This document shows positions 1 to 11,059 of a stretch of 64,000 nucleotides of DNA, piece after piece. A model generated the notes under the pieces. That model was not told the DNA's origin. It searched no databases and was given only the letters and a program-made list of their open reading frames with translations. The position numbers were made by a program, and so were the translations under genes. Origin of the DNA: Myotis daubentonii (lineage: Eukaryota; Chordata; Mammalia; Chiroptera; Vespertilionidae); contig NC_081849.1 in the NCBI RefSeq assembly GCF_963259705.1, positions 63,345,910-63,409,909 of the forward strand, given 5' to 3'. The first letter of the stretch is position 1; the number at the start of each line of letters is the position of its first letter.

Positions 1-1215
1 TTGAAAAATCATTTACACAGGCAAAGTAGAGAGTGGAAAGCAAGACTAACAGGCAATCTGGAAAATTCTGACCCGGAGGAAAATGCTATTCCCTTAGTGG
101 CAGAAAAGGGCCATTTCCCCCGAATTGTCTCAATAATTACCTCGATTCACCATTTCCCTTTGCCTATGTGAACACAACCTAACCTTAAATTATGCCTGTG
201 GTCCCGGGGATGTCATTCTGGAAAGCCTTGCTTATAATATATACATTTAAAAATTTTAACAAGTGTGTAGAGTTTACATAAGGAGAAGAAATAAGCACAT
301 GGGGACATGAACTTCCTGTAAAGAAAAAATAACCCGACCCTAAGAACAATTAGTCCATCAGTCCCACTTAAACATCAGTAAACCATTTATAGATGCTCTT
401 CAGGGGGAGTTTTCCCTGACTCAGGGGCATGAGTTCCCAAGTGCATGCCAACGAAAGACAGGATATTAATTTCTGTTCCCATGTGCAGTACTGGGAACCT
501 TCTATCAGGGTTCTAGGGAGATCTCTTTCAGGACGTGAGAACAGCTAAAGATATGGTTTCTTTTTACATATGTGTATTGCTAAGCACTCGGGGGCCATAA
601 AAGGAAAAGAATACATCATAAAAATGAAAACTTTGGTAGGTTGTTCCACGTCACATATTAAATCATGGTCACAGCCGAATACATTTCTTTATCAGATTAG
701 CTGGGAATGGGACAATAGACGGTTATACTTTGATGTGGGGAAGGGGGTCACTCAGAAGGTCATAGGCATGTAGCCAAAGAGGACAGGCCTCTTTGGGGGT
801 CTGCATTGGGGGCAGTGGTAAAAGTGGAGAAGGGGATATAAAAGGGATAACGGGAGGTGGTGAGGTCTCAGAGAGAAGCCTCGCCCCCCTCCCCACCCCA
901 GGGCTGGGAGGCTTTTGGCAGTTCTCTACAACATGGTGATAATTGGGCTTGTCCAGCAGGACTGATTCCACATGAGAGGTATATGCTCAGAGACCCTCCC
1001 ACGGATGAAGGTAGTAACTGGAAGCAAACCTGGGATGCGTGGTGGGTAGGCTGTGGCTCTGAGCTCTGGTTGCCTTGGGTACCAGTCATTTTCTCCAGCT
1101 CTGAGGTAGGGTTCACAGCAGTGAGAAGAATGACTAAGCTTCCTTAGGAGGGATGTGGGAGAGGAGAGACTCTCTTTTTTGCTCTGCAGTGATGTTCCCT
1201 AAAGAGAGGGGTTGT
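1..1215. other. Unique sequence, no gene recognised
   Basis: No coding exon, RNA gene or transposon boundary could be recognised. Short open frames near 570-770 and 860-1150 overlap on both strands and carry no family motif, so they look like chance frames. Confidence 0.5.
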
Positions 1216-1433
1216 GGCCCTGGCTGACATGGCCCAGTGGTTAGAGCGTCGAAGGGTTGTGGGTTCAATTCCCCGTCAAGGGCACATACCTGGGTTGCAG
1301 GTTCGATCCCTGCCCCAGTTGGGGCAAGTGTGGGAGATAATCAATCAAATTGTCTCACATCAATGTCTCTCCCCTTCCTTCCCCCCCTCCTCCTGTCCCT
1401 TCCACTTTCTCCTTAAAAAATAAATAAATAAAT
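1216..1433 (+). mobile_element. Ves-type SINE (tRNA-derived)
   Basis: The left part has the tRNA-like head of bat Ves SINEs (GGCCCTGGCTG, then a box B-like GGTTCGATCCCTGCC), the pyrimidine-rich centre typical of the family, and an A-rich TAAATAAATAAAT tail. It is more diverged than the copies at 29, 50 and 51 kb, and no clear target duplication survives, so it is probably an older insertion. The box A/B resemblance is part of the SINE and does not mark a functional tRNA gene. Confidence 0.85.
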
Positions 1434-1461
1434 GGGAAAAATGTCCTTGGATGAGGATTGA

Positions 1462-1462
<1 letters not shown>

Positions 1463-1545
<83 letters not shown>
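1463..1545. repeat. Compound (TG)n(AG)n microsatellite
   Basis: About 21 TG units run directly into about 20 AG units without interruption. It lies shortly after the A-tail of the Ves SINE at 1.2-1.4 kb but is separated from it by about 30 bases of ordinary sequence. Confidence 0.98.
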
Positions 1546-1546
<1 letters not shown>

Positions 1547-1903
1547 TTTAATATACAAGCTATAATTCATTAGGTTGGTGTGATGCCAGCCAATTAGAGC
1601 CAAAACTTCTTTTTGAGAAAGAACATGCCTTGTCCATGTATGGCTGCCCTTTGGCTGACCCGTAGTACCCAGGTCAACAGGGCATAACTGAAGTCCCTGA
1701 GGTTTCATCACCTAACAGCCTACGCTGAGTGAGTGATAGCAGCTGAGGTGGGAAAAGGTTGGTTTAGGTCACTGTCCTCCAAAAGTGGGGGGTTGGCAGC
1801 CTTGAAGCTCACTGGACCCTTCCCTCAGGCCATCTACTTATGATACGAAAGCAGGACTGCCATGGACATGTGTGTAAAGAAGATGCACCATGTGTGTGGG
1901 TTG
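1546..1903. other. Unique sequence
   Basis: No recognisable repeat or coding feature. An open frame reading through the neighbouring microsatellite is low-complexity only. Confidence 0.4.
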
Positions 1904-2107
1904 AGAGCAAAGACCTGAGTATCAGATCTAGGTTCAGCCCTTGCCTCTACCACTTAGTGTTTGACCTTGGGCAGGATACTGTGTCTCAGTCTCTTCATCT
2001 ATAAAATGGGAATGATAACTATACTTGTCTCATGGGATTGTTGTGAGAATTAAATGAGATAATATATGTAAAGCACTTGGTACAGTGCCTGGCCTAAGAC
2101 CCTGTAT
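1904..2107 (+). mobile_element. MIR SINE
   Basis: The order of MIR core motifs is visible: CCACTTAGTGTTTGACCTTGGGCA, then TCTTCATCTATAAAATGGGA, GTTGTGAGAATTAAATGAGA, and ACAGTGCCTGGCC at the 3' end. Divergence from the consensus is high, as expected for this old mammalian SINE. Confidence 0.85.
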
Positions 2108-2270
2108 GGTAGGTATTCTTATTATCCTCATTTTATAAAGAAGGAAACTGAAGCTCTGAGAATAATCACTTTTGCCCAATGGGTGCCACATACGCGTTAT
2201 TGTCCCCCTTTTTAACAGAAGGGCTTAGTGACTTGCTCAAGGTCATAACCTCTGGCCTTCAAAACTAGGA
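2100..2270 (-). mobile_element. MIR SINE, reverse orientation
   Basis: TATTATCCTCATTTTATAAAG followed by AAACTGAAGCTCTGAG and GACTTGCTCAAGGTCA is the MIR core read on the opposite strand. It abuts the forward MIR upstream, giving two MIRs tail to tail. Confidence 0.65.
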
Positions 2271-3861
2271 AGGTGTATTGGAATGCAACCAGTGAGAGCA
2301 GTCTCTTAAAAATTCCCAACCTTCACAAAAGAATCCACAAACCACAGCAAACGATCCTGCTCTTCTGCTTTCCTACAAGAAGCTGTTGTGGACACCAAGT
2401 CTAGACCTCCTTGCTCAAAAGGGAAGAGAAGAGAGTGGAGACTTCTAGAAAAATAGGCCTGATACTCAAGAATAACACAGAGCCCATTAGAGTCTGTGTT
2501 TTATACGTGGACTTATTTATTCAACAAGAAATGTTTGTTCTGTAGAATAAATAATTAGATGGGCATCACATACATTTAATAATATATAATTCCTCACCCT
2601 TTTTTGAAACTTCAAACCATTAACTGGTTCCTTTTTCTATTCAAACAAGACAAGTGATTTTGTATTTTTTTTTCTTATTGAAGTGACCAATTTTTGTTAT
2701 TTAACTGAGTCAATCAATTGTTTCAATGTCTTGAATAAAAGGACAGTGTTTGAGTTGCCACATGGCTTTCTATCAGCTCTCATGACCTAAGTCCAATTAG
2801 TGAAATGGTGGCTCAGACAGAACTTCTCCACTGAATTAGATCCTCCCCCTCCTCATTCAGTTGCCTATTCCTTCCACTAGCTCAACTAAATCAGCCAGTT
2901 GTTTTGAATATAATCATTTCCCCCCACATTGTCCATAACCACAAATAATCACCATCTTAATATGTCATGTGTTCTATCAGCAAAACAGGAAAATTGAATT
3001 TCTTGTTTTCCCTTTCTATTTCAAGATAATCTTGGGAGAATTAATGGGATATGTAATGCAATTTTAAAACTATAAATCTACTTCCCTTAATATGTTCCCA
3101 ATATTACTATATAATAGACAGGTATTAGTGTGAGGCTTGACAGCGGTACCCAACGCTTATTTGTTCCATTGATTTTCTTCTGCCACAGGTGCACTGAAGT
3201 GCAAAGTGTTACATCTACTTGCTGCTTGTTTTTGTGGTCTGTTGGGAAGAGAATCATAGATAGAGCTCTTTAATTTTAGGATTGGAAAAAATCTGAAAGG
3301 TAATATTGATGAGATATGAGTGTTTAAGTCTTTTCAGCTTTCTGAACAGGAGACCAAATAAATCAAACATTTGATTTGTAAATAAACTCTGATATAACAA
3401 ACATTTTCCATTATTTAGCACAATGCCTAACCACATATATACTTATTAATTATAAATGTCACACAAAAGAGTCTTGGGTGTATGATGCTAGCCATCTATC
3501 AAATATTAGAATAAGGCACCATTTTCAAGATGGTTTGGTGTACTGAATTACCACTGTCATTTATTTCCTTAGTGAAATATGTGTATATTTATATCTCAGA
3601 ACCAAGATACAGAGAAACTATTCTTTCTCCCAGTTGTATTCTCTGGCAATACTCTCCTCACCAAAACTGCAACTTGCTAGGAAGTTGTCAGGTAACATTG
3701 CAGTTCACCCTTTGTCTTGAACACAGTCTTCAGACCCGGGTGTGAGCTGCCCCTCTGAGTCTTCCAGGCCAAGGTGCCCCCTGTGTCCACAGTCCTCACC
3801 CATAACTTCAGCACCACCATGCTAACTGCTCAAGGCCTGTGGACTCAAATTTCTCCAACTA
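2271..3861. other. AT-rich unique sequence, no gene seen
   Basis: No conserved protein motif, splice-bounded exon or young repeat could be recognised. Small minus-strand and plus-strand frames (for example 3254-3436 and 3530-3745) resemble no known family. Diverged old repeats may be present but were not identifiable. Confidence 0.4.
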
Positions 3862-4258
3862 GATTATAATCTCCTTGATGCAAAACAAGCATAAGAAAGG
3901 GTTCTGACTCACACTTCACCTTTATCTCTTACTAGAGGCCTGGTGCATGAATTTCTGCACCGGTGGGATCTGTCCAGCCTGCCCAGATGTGGGTTATCAG
4001 GCCGGGCTAGTGGGGGTGAAGGGATGCAGAACATTGACTGGCTGGCCCTGCCCGCAATTGATTGGGGTGGGGGATCGGAAGGGCAGCTGGGGAGAGGGGC
4101 TGTGGGAAGTTGGGGGGGTCCAATTGAGGCCCCGATTGTGCCGGTTGGCCGCCGCAGTGCGCATCATAGTGACCAGTCAGTTGGCTTTTATATATATAGA
4201 TGGCCTATAGCACGAAGTCAGGCACATAGGAGGTACTCAGGGAGTAGTTACTCACTAA
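3862..4258 (+). mobile_element. L2 LINE 3' end, split by a HeliBat
   Basis: The left piece (CTAGATTATAATCTCCTTGATGC...) and the right piece (GGCCTATAGCACGAAGTCAGGCACATAGGAGGTACTCAG) together resemble the L2 3' terminus. They are interrupted by the helitron at 3932-4200, which dates the helitron after the L2. Confidence 0.65.
3932..4200 (-). mobile_element. HeliBat-type helitron, non-autonomous
   Basis: On the minus strand the element starts TCTATATATATAAAAGCC and ends with a terminal hairpin (stem GGTGCA/TGCACC on the plus strand) followed by the helitron 3' signature CTAG. The flanking bases are A on the left (3931) and T on the right (4201), the A|T insertion preference of helitrons, and there is no target duplication. 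At 269 bp it has no Rep/helicase coding capacity, so it would depend on an autonomous partner. It lies inside an L2 tail. Confidence 0.88.
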
Positions 4259-4739
4259 TTGCTCTGTAAAGGACAAAGATAGATCTATTCTTCCTCTGTG
4301 AGAGATGAGAAGTATTTTCTCAGTGATTACATCATGAGTAGCTTTAAGTAGGAATAAAAAAAAAACAAACAAATAGAGATCGGAATCTATAGTTTGTGGT
4401 TTAACCTTTCTCCTGGGAAATGTTTAAACATTTTCCCCAAACAGTCAAGACTTTAAAAAATTGTGGTTTCCAGTACTTATCCAACATGTAATTCACGGGG
4501 CTGAAGCCTGCCCTTCCTGCCCACCTCCCAGTCCTCCTCTCACCTCTGCCCTGGTTCTTATTCAGGAGGACCCTTTCTCTCTCCCATGGTCCATCATCCT
4601 CAGGCTACCACCTTCCTGATTCTTTGTTTATTCTTGGTTTATTATAGCCACAATCAGTAGGGCTTTCCTCAGAATCCACATAAATGCTGATATTTTAAGG
4701 AAAATGAAGAGTTTTCTGAATATATTATTTCCATTTAGA
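4259..4739. other. Unique sequence
   Basis: No gene recognised. A short A-rich run at about 4356-4374 could be a retroposon tail, but no body was recognised upstream. Confidence 0.35.
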
Positions 4740-4965
4740 AAAATTTGAAAGTCACAATTTGGAAGGAAAGAAAATAAAAACATTTATTAACCTCCATCCC
4801 AGAGATGACTGCTGCTCATAGTTGGTAATACCATTCTACTTTCTAGCCTATATTCTAAACATTTTTATGCATTTTATTATGTCACAGAACTGGAATTATT
4901 CTGTACACGATATAAAACTTTTTCTTACAATGTTACATATTTTTCTACCACAATGACTCAAATCA

Positions 4966-5008
4966 TTTGCTATGCTTGAGAATCACCTAGAAAGGATGTC
5001 CAACTGCC

Positions 5009-5063
<55 letters not shown>

Positions 5064-5395
5064 TTGATTTTTTACAGAGAGAAAGGGAGAGGGATAGAGA
5101 GTTAGAAACATAGATGAGAGAGAAACATCGATCAGCTGCCTCTTGCACACCTCCTACTGGGGATGTGCCTGCAACCAAGGTACATGCCCTTGACCAGAAT
5201 CAAACCTGGGACCCTTCAGTCCGCAGGCCGACGCTCTATCCACTGAGCCAAACCAGTTAGAACTAACTGCCTATTCTTGGTTCTTCTGCCTGGAGACCCT
5301 AAATCAGTAGGTTTGGAGGAGTTTTCCAGAGTCTGTATTTTCGCTGATTCTGATACCATGCTTTCTCAAACCATACTTTAAGAAACATGATTCTA
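4966..5395 (+). mobile_element. Old hAT-Charlie-like MITE (MER type), split by a Ves
   Basis: GCTTGAGAATCACCTAG, AAATCAGTAGGTTTGGAG and the closing ACCATACTTTAAGAAACATG resemble the paired motifs (GAATCACCTGG ... CAGTAGGTCTGG ... CACACTTTGAGAACC) of short mammalian MER hAT elements. The exact subfamily is uncertain. Confidence 0.5.
5013..5264 (-). mobile_element. Ves SINE with (AT)n tail
   Basis: In reverse orientation the tRNA-like head (TTTGGCTCAGTGGATAGAGCG) is at the right end and the tail, expanded into an (AT)n microsatellite (5013-5058), is at the left. An 11-base target duplication, AACTGCCTATT, flanks it at 5002-5012 and 5265-5275 without mismatch. It is inserted in the older MER-type element. 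Confidence 0.93.
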
Positions 5396-5519
5396 CAACC
5401 TAATTTTTATAGCTTGCATAGTATTCCATTGTATAGATATATATACATACTTCATTATTTATACTATCTTAAAAATTCTCATTTCAGGAGTTGCTCCTAC
5501 AAGTAGAATGAAATAGAGT

Positions 5520-6513
5520 GATATGAGGAAAAGAAGGATCTGAGGTCCCCAAAACCTAAAATCTATTTAATATGTTGGTTTAACCTACTCATAGTGTCAT
5601 TTTATTCAAACTATCTGTGAATAAGTCCTGGAAATGAATAGGTTCTCCCAGTAATTTTAGGGGTGAATTTGGTTGGCAAAAATTACTTTTGAAAAATTTT
5701 ACAGAAATGAAAACTACTGCTACAAAATCCAAGTATAGCCCAAATACCAGTATATTTACACCAAAAATGTCAAGAAAATCCCATTGCCCTAAGCCCTTCC
5801 TACATTTTCTATATCCTAATTCCTCCATGACTTTATGTGCAATGTCTCTGCAGATTTCTCCTAATGTATATGCCATTGCTGATGTCTTTCCAGAACATGC
5901 TTACCCTTGACTGTCTTATAAACCCTTCCCACCATCTTCTCCACCACTATGTGAATATCTCTGTGGGTGCAGGCCATTGATAACTGTCCAAGGTGTATTT
6001 AAAAACCTGACAACATAATACATGGGCACTTCTGCTAATGCCTGGGTGAGGTGAGGGAGGATGAGATAACATCAGGAGGATCAGGAATCTGGTTTTCATG
6101 GTGGATTAGCCAGATAAGCTCTTGTTAACTTTGGAGGCCACACCTGCTTAAAGTCAGCGGTGGCAGAACTCTTGACAATATTGCCTGACAGGGAGACCCC
6201 ACTGACTGACTTGACCTCTGCCCCACGTGCAGTTCACTGTTTACATCTGTCTGTTATCATAAGGCTCGAGGAGACATACGTAGGACTGGGGAGAGTGATG
6301 GGAGCTGGCAATGCTAATGGGGCAGCAGGTAGCTGGGAGTACTGTTTATAAATGATCACTTGGTTATGTTTAATCTTTGTTTGAAGCTCTTCATCTTTAA
6401 GCAAATGATTTTTAAGGAGGAAAAAAAGTTTGTCTGATTTTGATGTGTACAAAGTATCATCCAGTGTAAATATATTGGTCAAAGAGAAGACTGAGAACGC
6501 ACAAGTCCTGAGA
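5520..6513. other. Unique sequence, no gene seen
   Basis: Frames at 5589-5876 (minus) and 5689-5910 (plus) overlap on opposite strands and carry no recognisable domain. Nothing else was identified. Confidence 0.4.
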
Positions 6514-6565
6514 CGATGGTGATGGTGATGAAGATGGTGATGGTGACGATGATGATGATGATGAC
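6514..6565. repeat. (GATGGT)n/(GAT)n microsatellite
   Basis: Imperfect GATGGT hexamers grade into pure GAT triplets over about 50 bases. Confidence 0.95.
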
Positions 6566-7663
6566 AGGAAGTTCCAAAGGTTTGAGATGTTTAGACAGTT
6601 TATCTGAGAGGCTCCAGCTGCCTCAAGACAGAAGCTCAGATAATCTCAAAACATGAGCCCTGTAAGTGGCCTGTAAAGAGAGACCGGTTTCAAGTATTCC
6701 CAGTTCCCAGTGAGGAGAGCTCATATGCATGAGCCTTTCTTACATGACTCCACGGTAGGCACCTGGGTTTGTGTCCCAGTTTCTCTGTGGTTAGTGGTGC
6801 TGCTGAGGACACTCCTCTACAAGCCTCCTGTGCGTGTTTCCTGAGTTAGAGACCTGGAAGTGCCCACAGGTCTGGAGCCCTGGCTTCCGGCGGGGCGGTT
6901 TAGAACCGGGATCTTGGCCTGTGGATATTCTACAGAAAATTGCTGGAGCAGCTTCTCCAGGCAGAGCCACCTGCCTGCCCCCTGGAGGGCTTTTTATAAC
7001 CAGCCTCCTGAGGGACATCCTGAGGAGTCTCGGGCCTCCTCCATGCCCCCGGAGACTCTCAGGCGTCTCCCCTAGTGTCGCTGGGATTGCTTTTCTTTCC
7101 CTGAGACCGGATGGGACTGTTGTAAAACAGCTCTGCCACACACAGAGCCTTCACGCACAGCCTGGCCCGTCTGAGCTCGTCCTCTGCCTCCTCCAGACTC
7201 AGAAGGCAGGGGTGGGCCAGGGAGCTCTGGGATCAGAAATCTGGCACCAGATTTGAAGTCAGGCAGCCCAGGTTGAAATCTGACACACAAGCAATAGAGT
7301 AACCTTGGTGGTGGTGGTGGGGCGGGGGGGGGGGGGCAGTTCACTATTTTTAAATGTCAGAGAACAAATAATAACAATCCTTTAATTTTGGCTTTCATCT
7401 TCCTGTTCCCATCTCTCTTGTTTACTTAAGCACGGAGTCTGATGACAGCTGGCAAGCTCACAAACAGAAAATGAAGATAGACTGGCTCTGACTGCCAAGG
7501 GTTATCTCCTAATGAAGTCCTGTAAGGAATTCCTCGCTGTCTGTCCCTAGCTGGCCTTTGCTGGAAACAGCTATAAAACCTTATCCGCTAACGCCAAGGA
7601 CCGCTGTTGTTCTCCCTCACCAAGTCCCAGTTCACCTCTTCCCACCCCAAACCACTTGCAGCA
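6566..7663. other. Moderately GC-rich unique sequence
   Basis: No repeat family was recognised apart from a G-rich run at 7304-7337. A 140-codon plus-strand frame (6834-7256) overlaps long minus-strand frames and lacks domain or homology signals, so no gene is called. Unique composition and CTATAAAA at 7570 are noted, but there is no support for a promoter. Confidence 0.35.
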
Positions 7664-7863
7664 TAGACTAGTGATGACAAGCCTGAGTTCCACTACTTAC
7701 CAGCTGTATGACCTTTAGCAACCTTTAAGTTTCCCCCCAGCTATACAATGGGCATACTAATCGCTCCTATCACATAATAATTGTTTGAAGGGTTAAATGA
7801 GATCTCTCCCGTGAACATTTAGGTAAGGGGTGGAATGTTTTAAGCACTCAGTAAAGATTAGCT
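7664..7863 (+). mobile_element. MIR SINE
   Basis: CCACTACTTACCAGCTGTATGACC, a degraded CTATACAATGGGCAT block, and GAAGGGTTAAATGAGA in order are the MIR core. It lies immediately before a MER5A. Confidence 0.75.
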
Positions 7864-8062
7864 CAGTGATTCTCAACTGAGGCTGGTTTTGCTCCCAGGG
7901 GGCATTTGACAGTGTCTAAGTGTTACACTTTGGGAAGGTGGTGCTGCTGGCACCTAGTGGGTAGATAGAGTCCAGGTGTGCTACTACACAGCCTACGATG
8001 CACAGGACAGTCCCCTCTCAAAAAAAAAAAAAGTTTTCTCTTCAGTACGGCTGAGGTTGAGT
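7864..8062 (+). mobile_element. MER5A-type hAT-Charlie MITE
   Basis: It begins CAGTGATTCTCAACTGAGG and continues GGGGGCATTTGACAGTGTCT, GCTGGCACCTAGTGGGTAGA and ATGCACAGGACAG, ending near GGCTGAGGTTGAG, the MER5A order. An A-run replaces part of the normal 3' third. Confidence 0.85.
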
Positions 8063-8512
8063 GGATTAGCTTCATGGCAACATAGAACACTATAAATGGA
8101 AGAGGTATGACAAATGATCAATCCTATCAACAGTTGAGTATTTTGCCGAAACAAGTGGTGCTCATGGAGGAGGGGTCCGTGTGCAATGTGTACATCTGTT
8201 GATCACAGTTCCCTTGTTATCCGATAACATGTGCTCAGCCTGCGAACAAAGAAGAGCCCAGCATATCCTGTGCACTTAGCTCCCTTCACTCCTTTGATCT
8301 TAAAAGACAAACTGCTGAGTCCTGAGGCTTCACTTATTTATTTTAATGAATAATTGTTTCCCTTAGAAAAGAAATGCCATATGAACTTGTTGTTTAAAGA
8401 ATTGCAGCTTACCATTCTTCTTGACTTTGCTCTGAGCCTGACTTCATTCCTAGTTGGAGCAGACTCCTTAATTGGCTCAGCTTGGTGAGGCTGCCAACCT
8501 CTTGAAAGCTAT
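8063..8512. other. Unique sequence
   Basis: No gene or repeat recognised. Confidence 0.4.
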
Positions 8513-8800
8513 GTCATCAATTCACGTTTATTGAACAGCATCTATGTGCTGGAGAGATAGTCACGAATAAGGTGAATACATGGTCCCAGTCTAGTGAGGA
8601 AGACGGAAACTCTACACCTAGTTACCAGCGTGGAAAGTGTTGTGAGAGGGGACGGGTGACGCGGAGCTTTAATGGAGTCCTAGAGGTGCAGGAGTGCTTG
8701 CTGAGAAAGTGACATTTAAGCTTCTCACATGAAGGACTTGTGAGGTAAGAGCCTGTGGAGACTGGAGTTGAAGGAAGACAATTGAAAGGCATATTATAGG
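8513..8800 (-). mobile_element. L2 LINE fragment
   Basis: GTTTATTGAACAGCATCTATGTGCTGG opens an L2 read antisense, followed by the GACATTTAAGCTTCTCACATGAAGGA block, which corresponds to the L2 3' portion. Confidence 0.6.
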
Positions 8801-9557
8801 GGTATTCTTGCTATAACTGCCCTTGATTTGAGTTTGCCACAAGGTTGTTTAGTTTCGAGCACATAAGAGGAAATCTACTCACACACACGGCCAGCTGTGT
8901 CCAAGTTTAGGTAACATTTTAGATTCAACGAAAAATCATAATACTTTCAGCTCTTTTTGGAAAAGCAGAATTTTACAACTTAGCAAAACAAGAACTAATG
9001 ATGCACTCTTCTGCTTTTCCAAGTCCTCAAATTTACATGGCATACATCTTCCCGCTAACGGGTTCCTTATTTTGCTTATCTTGTTCAGCAGAAGTCAGAG
9101 CTAACGCAACCCCATGTTGAATGCTCTCTCTCTCAAAGTCTGTTGATATGCCAGTTAGTTTGAATTGTCCTAAATGTCCTCCTTCATGGGCAAAACCCAT
9201 TGGTCAAGATCTATAAAATGATATTCCCTCTTATGTGGCACCGAGTGCCCTGCCAGGGCAGGCTCTGCTGAAGCTGCAGGTGGATGCACCAGCCCTGCCA
9301 CTCATCTCTCGGGGTCTCAGAAAGAAACAGATCCCACAGGCCCACTGTCAGCAATAAAGAGCAGTTTATTCCGGTCTGACCTGCAGGTGAGCTTTGCCAG
9401 GAGTGCAGAGTTGCCAAATTTAAAATCACAATAGGACAGAGTATTTTTAGTATAGATATGTCTTATACATGGAATATAATTGACCAAAAAACTATTTATT
9501 ATTCATCTGAAAGTCTTTGCTCACAAACCATTAGGAAACATTAGGAAAACTTTCGTT
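8801..9557. other. Unique sequence
   Basis: Nothing coding or repetitive could be recognised. The small minus-strand frame at 9211-9429 has no family signal. Confidence 0.4.
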
Positions 9558-10060
9558 CATGTATTCACTTTCGGGTCCTTACTCAAATGTCAGTGTTTCA
9601 GTGCTGCCTCCCCTGACCACCCTATTTAAAATTGTGACCCAATATTCCTTTCTTGCCTTTGCTTCATCATACATCAAGTTACTTATGCATTTTGATAATT
9701 GACTGTCTTTCCCTCTAGAGCAGCAGTTCTCAACCTGTGGGTCGCGACCCCTTTGGCGGTCAAACGACCCTTTCACAGGGGTCGCCTAAGACCATTCTGC
9801 ATATCAGCTATTCTGCATTACGATTCATAACATAGCAACATTACAGTTATGAAGTAGCAACGAAAGTAATTTTATGGTTGGGTCACAACATGAGGAACTG
9901 TATTTAAAGGGCCAGAAGGTTGAGAACCACTGCTGTAGGCTCATTTAAGGCATGGATTTTGTTTCATTGTGTTTTTTAATTCACTGCAGTATCCTCAGCA
10001 CCTAGAACAGGTCCTGACATGTGGTAGGTGTTCAGTAAGTAGCTGTTCAAATCATCATCA
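9558..10060 (+). mobile_element. L2 LINE 3' end, split by SPIN
   Basis: TTACTCAAATGTCAGTGTTTCAGTG and CCCTGACCACCCTATTTAAAA on the left, and GGCATGGATTTTGTTTCATTG plus TATCCTCAGCACCTAGAACAGG on the right, form the canonical order of the L2 3' terminus. The SPIN element at 9721-9932 splits it. Confidence 0.82.
9721..9932 (+). mobile_element. SPIN (Space Invaders) hAT MITE
   Basis: The 5' end CAGCAGTTCTCAACCTGTGG followed by GTCGCGACCCC and the 3' end GGTTGAGAACCACTG are the SPIN/URR1 termini. The interior motifs GGGGTCGCCTAAGACCATTC and GTTATGAAGTAGCAACGAAA also fit. Candidate 8-base target copies are CTCTAGAG (left) and CTGTAGGC (right), diverged but both with central TA. SPIN families are known to have moved horizontally between vertebrates. 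This copy has no coding capacity. Confidence 0.88.
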
Positions 10061-10064
10061 CTCA

Positions 10065-10320
10065 TTCATTCATTTGTAAACTCTTGTGGTTAGAAGCATA
10101 GACTCTAGAGACCCATTGACTTGAGCTTGAATTATGACTCTACAGTATATCTGTTGTAATGTCAGATGAGTTTTATAACTTTCCATACCTTAGTTTCCTC
10201 CTCTGTAAAGTGGATATTAGAATAGTACCTCCTGAATGGATGTGATAAGAAAAAGATAATTCCCATGAAGTCCCTAGCACAATGCCTGGAACATTATAAG
10301 CATTTAATAAGTGAAACTTG
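10065..10320 (+). mobile_element. MIR SINE
   Basis: TGGTTAGAAGCATAGACTCTAGAG, TTAGTTTCCTCCTCTGTAAAGTGG, and CCTAGCACAATGCCTGGAAC are MIR blocks in forward order, nearly full length. Confidence 0.85.
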
Positions 10321-10351
10321 TTATGCAGGTAACGAATATTTTTGAACATCA

Positions 10352-10960
10352 TTTCTGTCTCTCAGAGTGTTCTGGGTGTTGGGATGATGACAAAAAGCAA
10401 TTCATGATCTTGGCCCACAAAGTGATGAGAACCTGGTGAGGAAATAAGAAGACTGTTCATAGGTTATAATAAATGGTGCAGAAAAACGATGTCTGGGAGC
10501 ATTAGGAGGACAGCTGACCCAGAGCTGGGTGGGTAAGGGGAGTCAGGAAAGGTTCTATGGAAGAGTTGATATCTGTCTTGAAATAATATATTGTTAATCA
10601 GAAGAAGATGAGATGGGGAAGAGGAGGGTAGAGGAAATATTCCAAGAAGCGGGATTCGTGGATGTCAGAGCCCAGAGCAAGGAGCAAGCACAGGACTTAT
10701 ATGCTGGAGGAGAGCAAGCTGGTCAGAGTGGCTGGATCATGGAGAGAAGAAGAAGGGAGGACATAAGAGAGGAGCCTGGGGACCAATAGGCCAGATCATG
10801 AAAGGGTTTTATAAGCCTTGTCAAGGAGTTTAGACTCCAACCTGGGGGGAAAGAGGGCCTTTATGGTCAAAATTTACATTTGAAGAAGATTTCTCCATCT
10901 TCAGTATGGAGACAGTAAGGAGGTTTGGACAGTCATCCAGATAAAACAGGATGGGGGGGG
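10352..10960 (-). mobile_element. L2 LINE, 3' half, antisense
   Basis: The order GTCAGGAAAGGTTCTATGGA, ATTCCAAGAAG, GGCCAGATCATGAAAGGG and GGAGTTTAGACTCCAACC matches the L2 3' half read antisense. It ends at a G-run near 10951-10960. Confidence 0.72.
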
Positions 10961-11059
10961 GGGTGCTGAAGTTCTTGGGGGTGGAAAGATGTCCCTTAGT
11001 TAGATGACAATTAACAGAACAGAGAAGTTTTGAGGGTTGGTTGTCTAAGAACCTCTACT

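Larger units (their letters stand above)
4740..5505 (-). mobile_element. Old L1M 3' UTR, antisense, interrupted
   Basis: TTCTAGCCTATATTCTAAACATTTTTATGC and TTTTTCTACCA on the left, and GCATAGTATTCCATTGTATAG on the right, match the order of the 3' UTR of old L1M elements read antisense. The middle is occupied by a hAT-like fragment that itself contains a Ves SINE. The assignment is from pattern memory. Confidence 0.55.

Noticed and set aside
1355..1711. 118-codon minus-strand frame with Ser-Leu and His-Thr runs
   Set aside because: Produced by the (TG)n(AG)n microsatellite and Ves tail.
6834..7256. 140-codon plus-strand frame
   Set aside because: Overlaps minus-strand frames of similar length; no motif or conserved start context.
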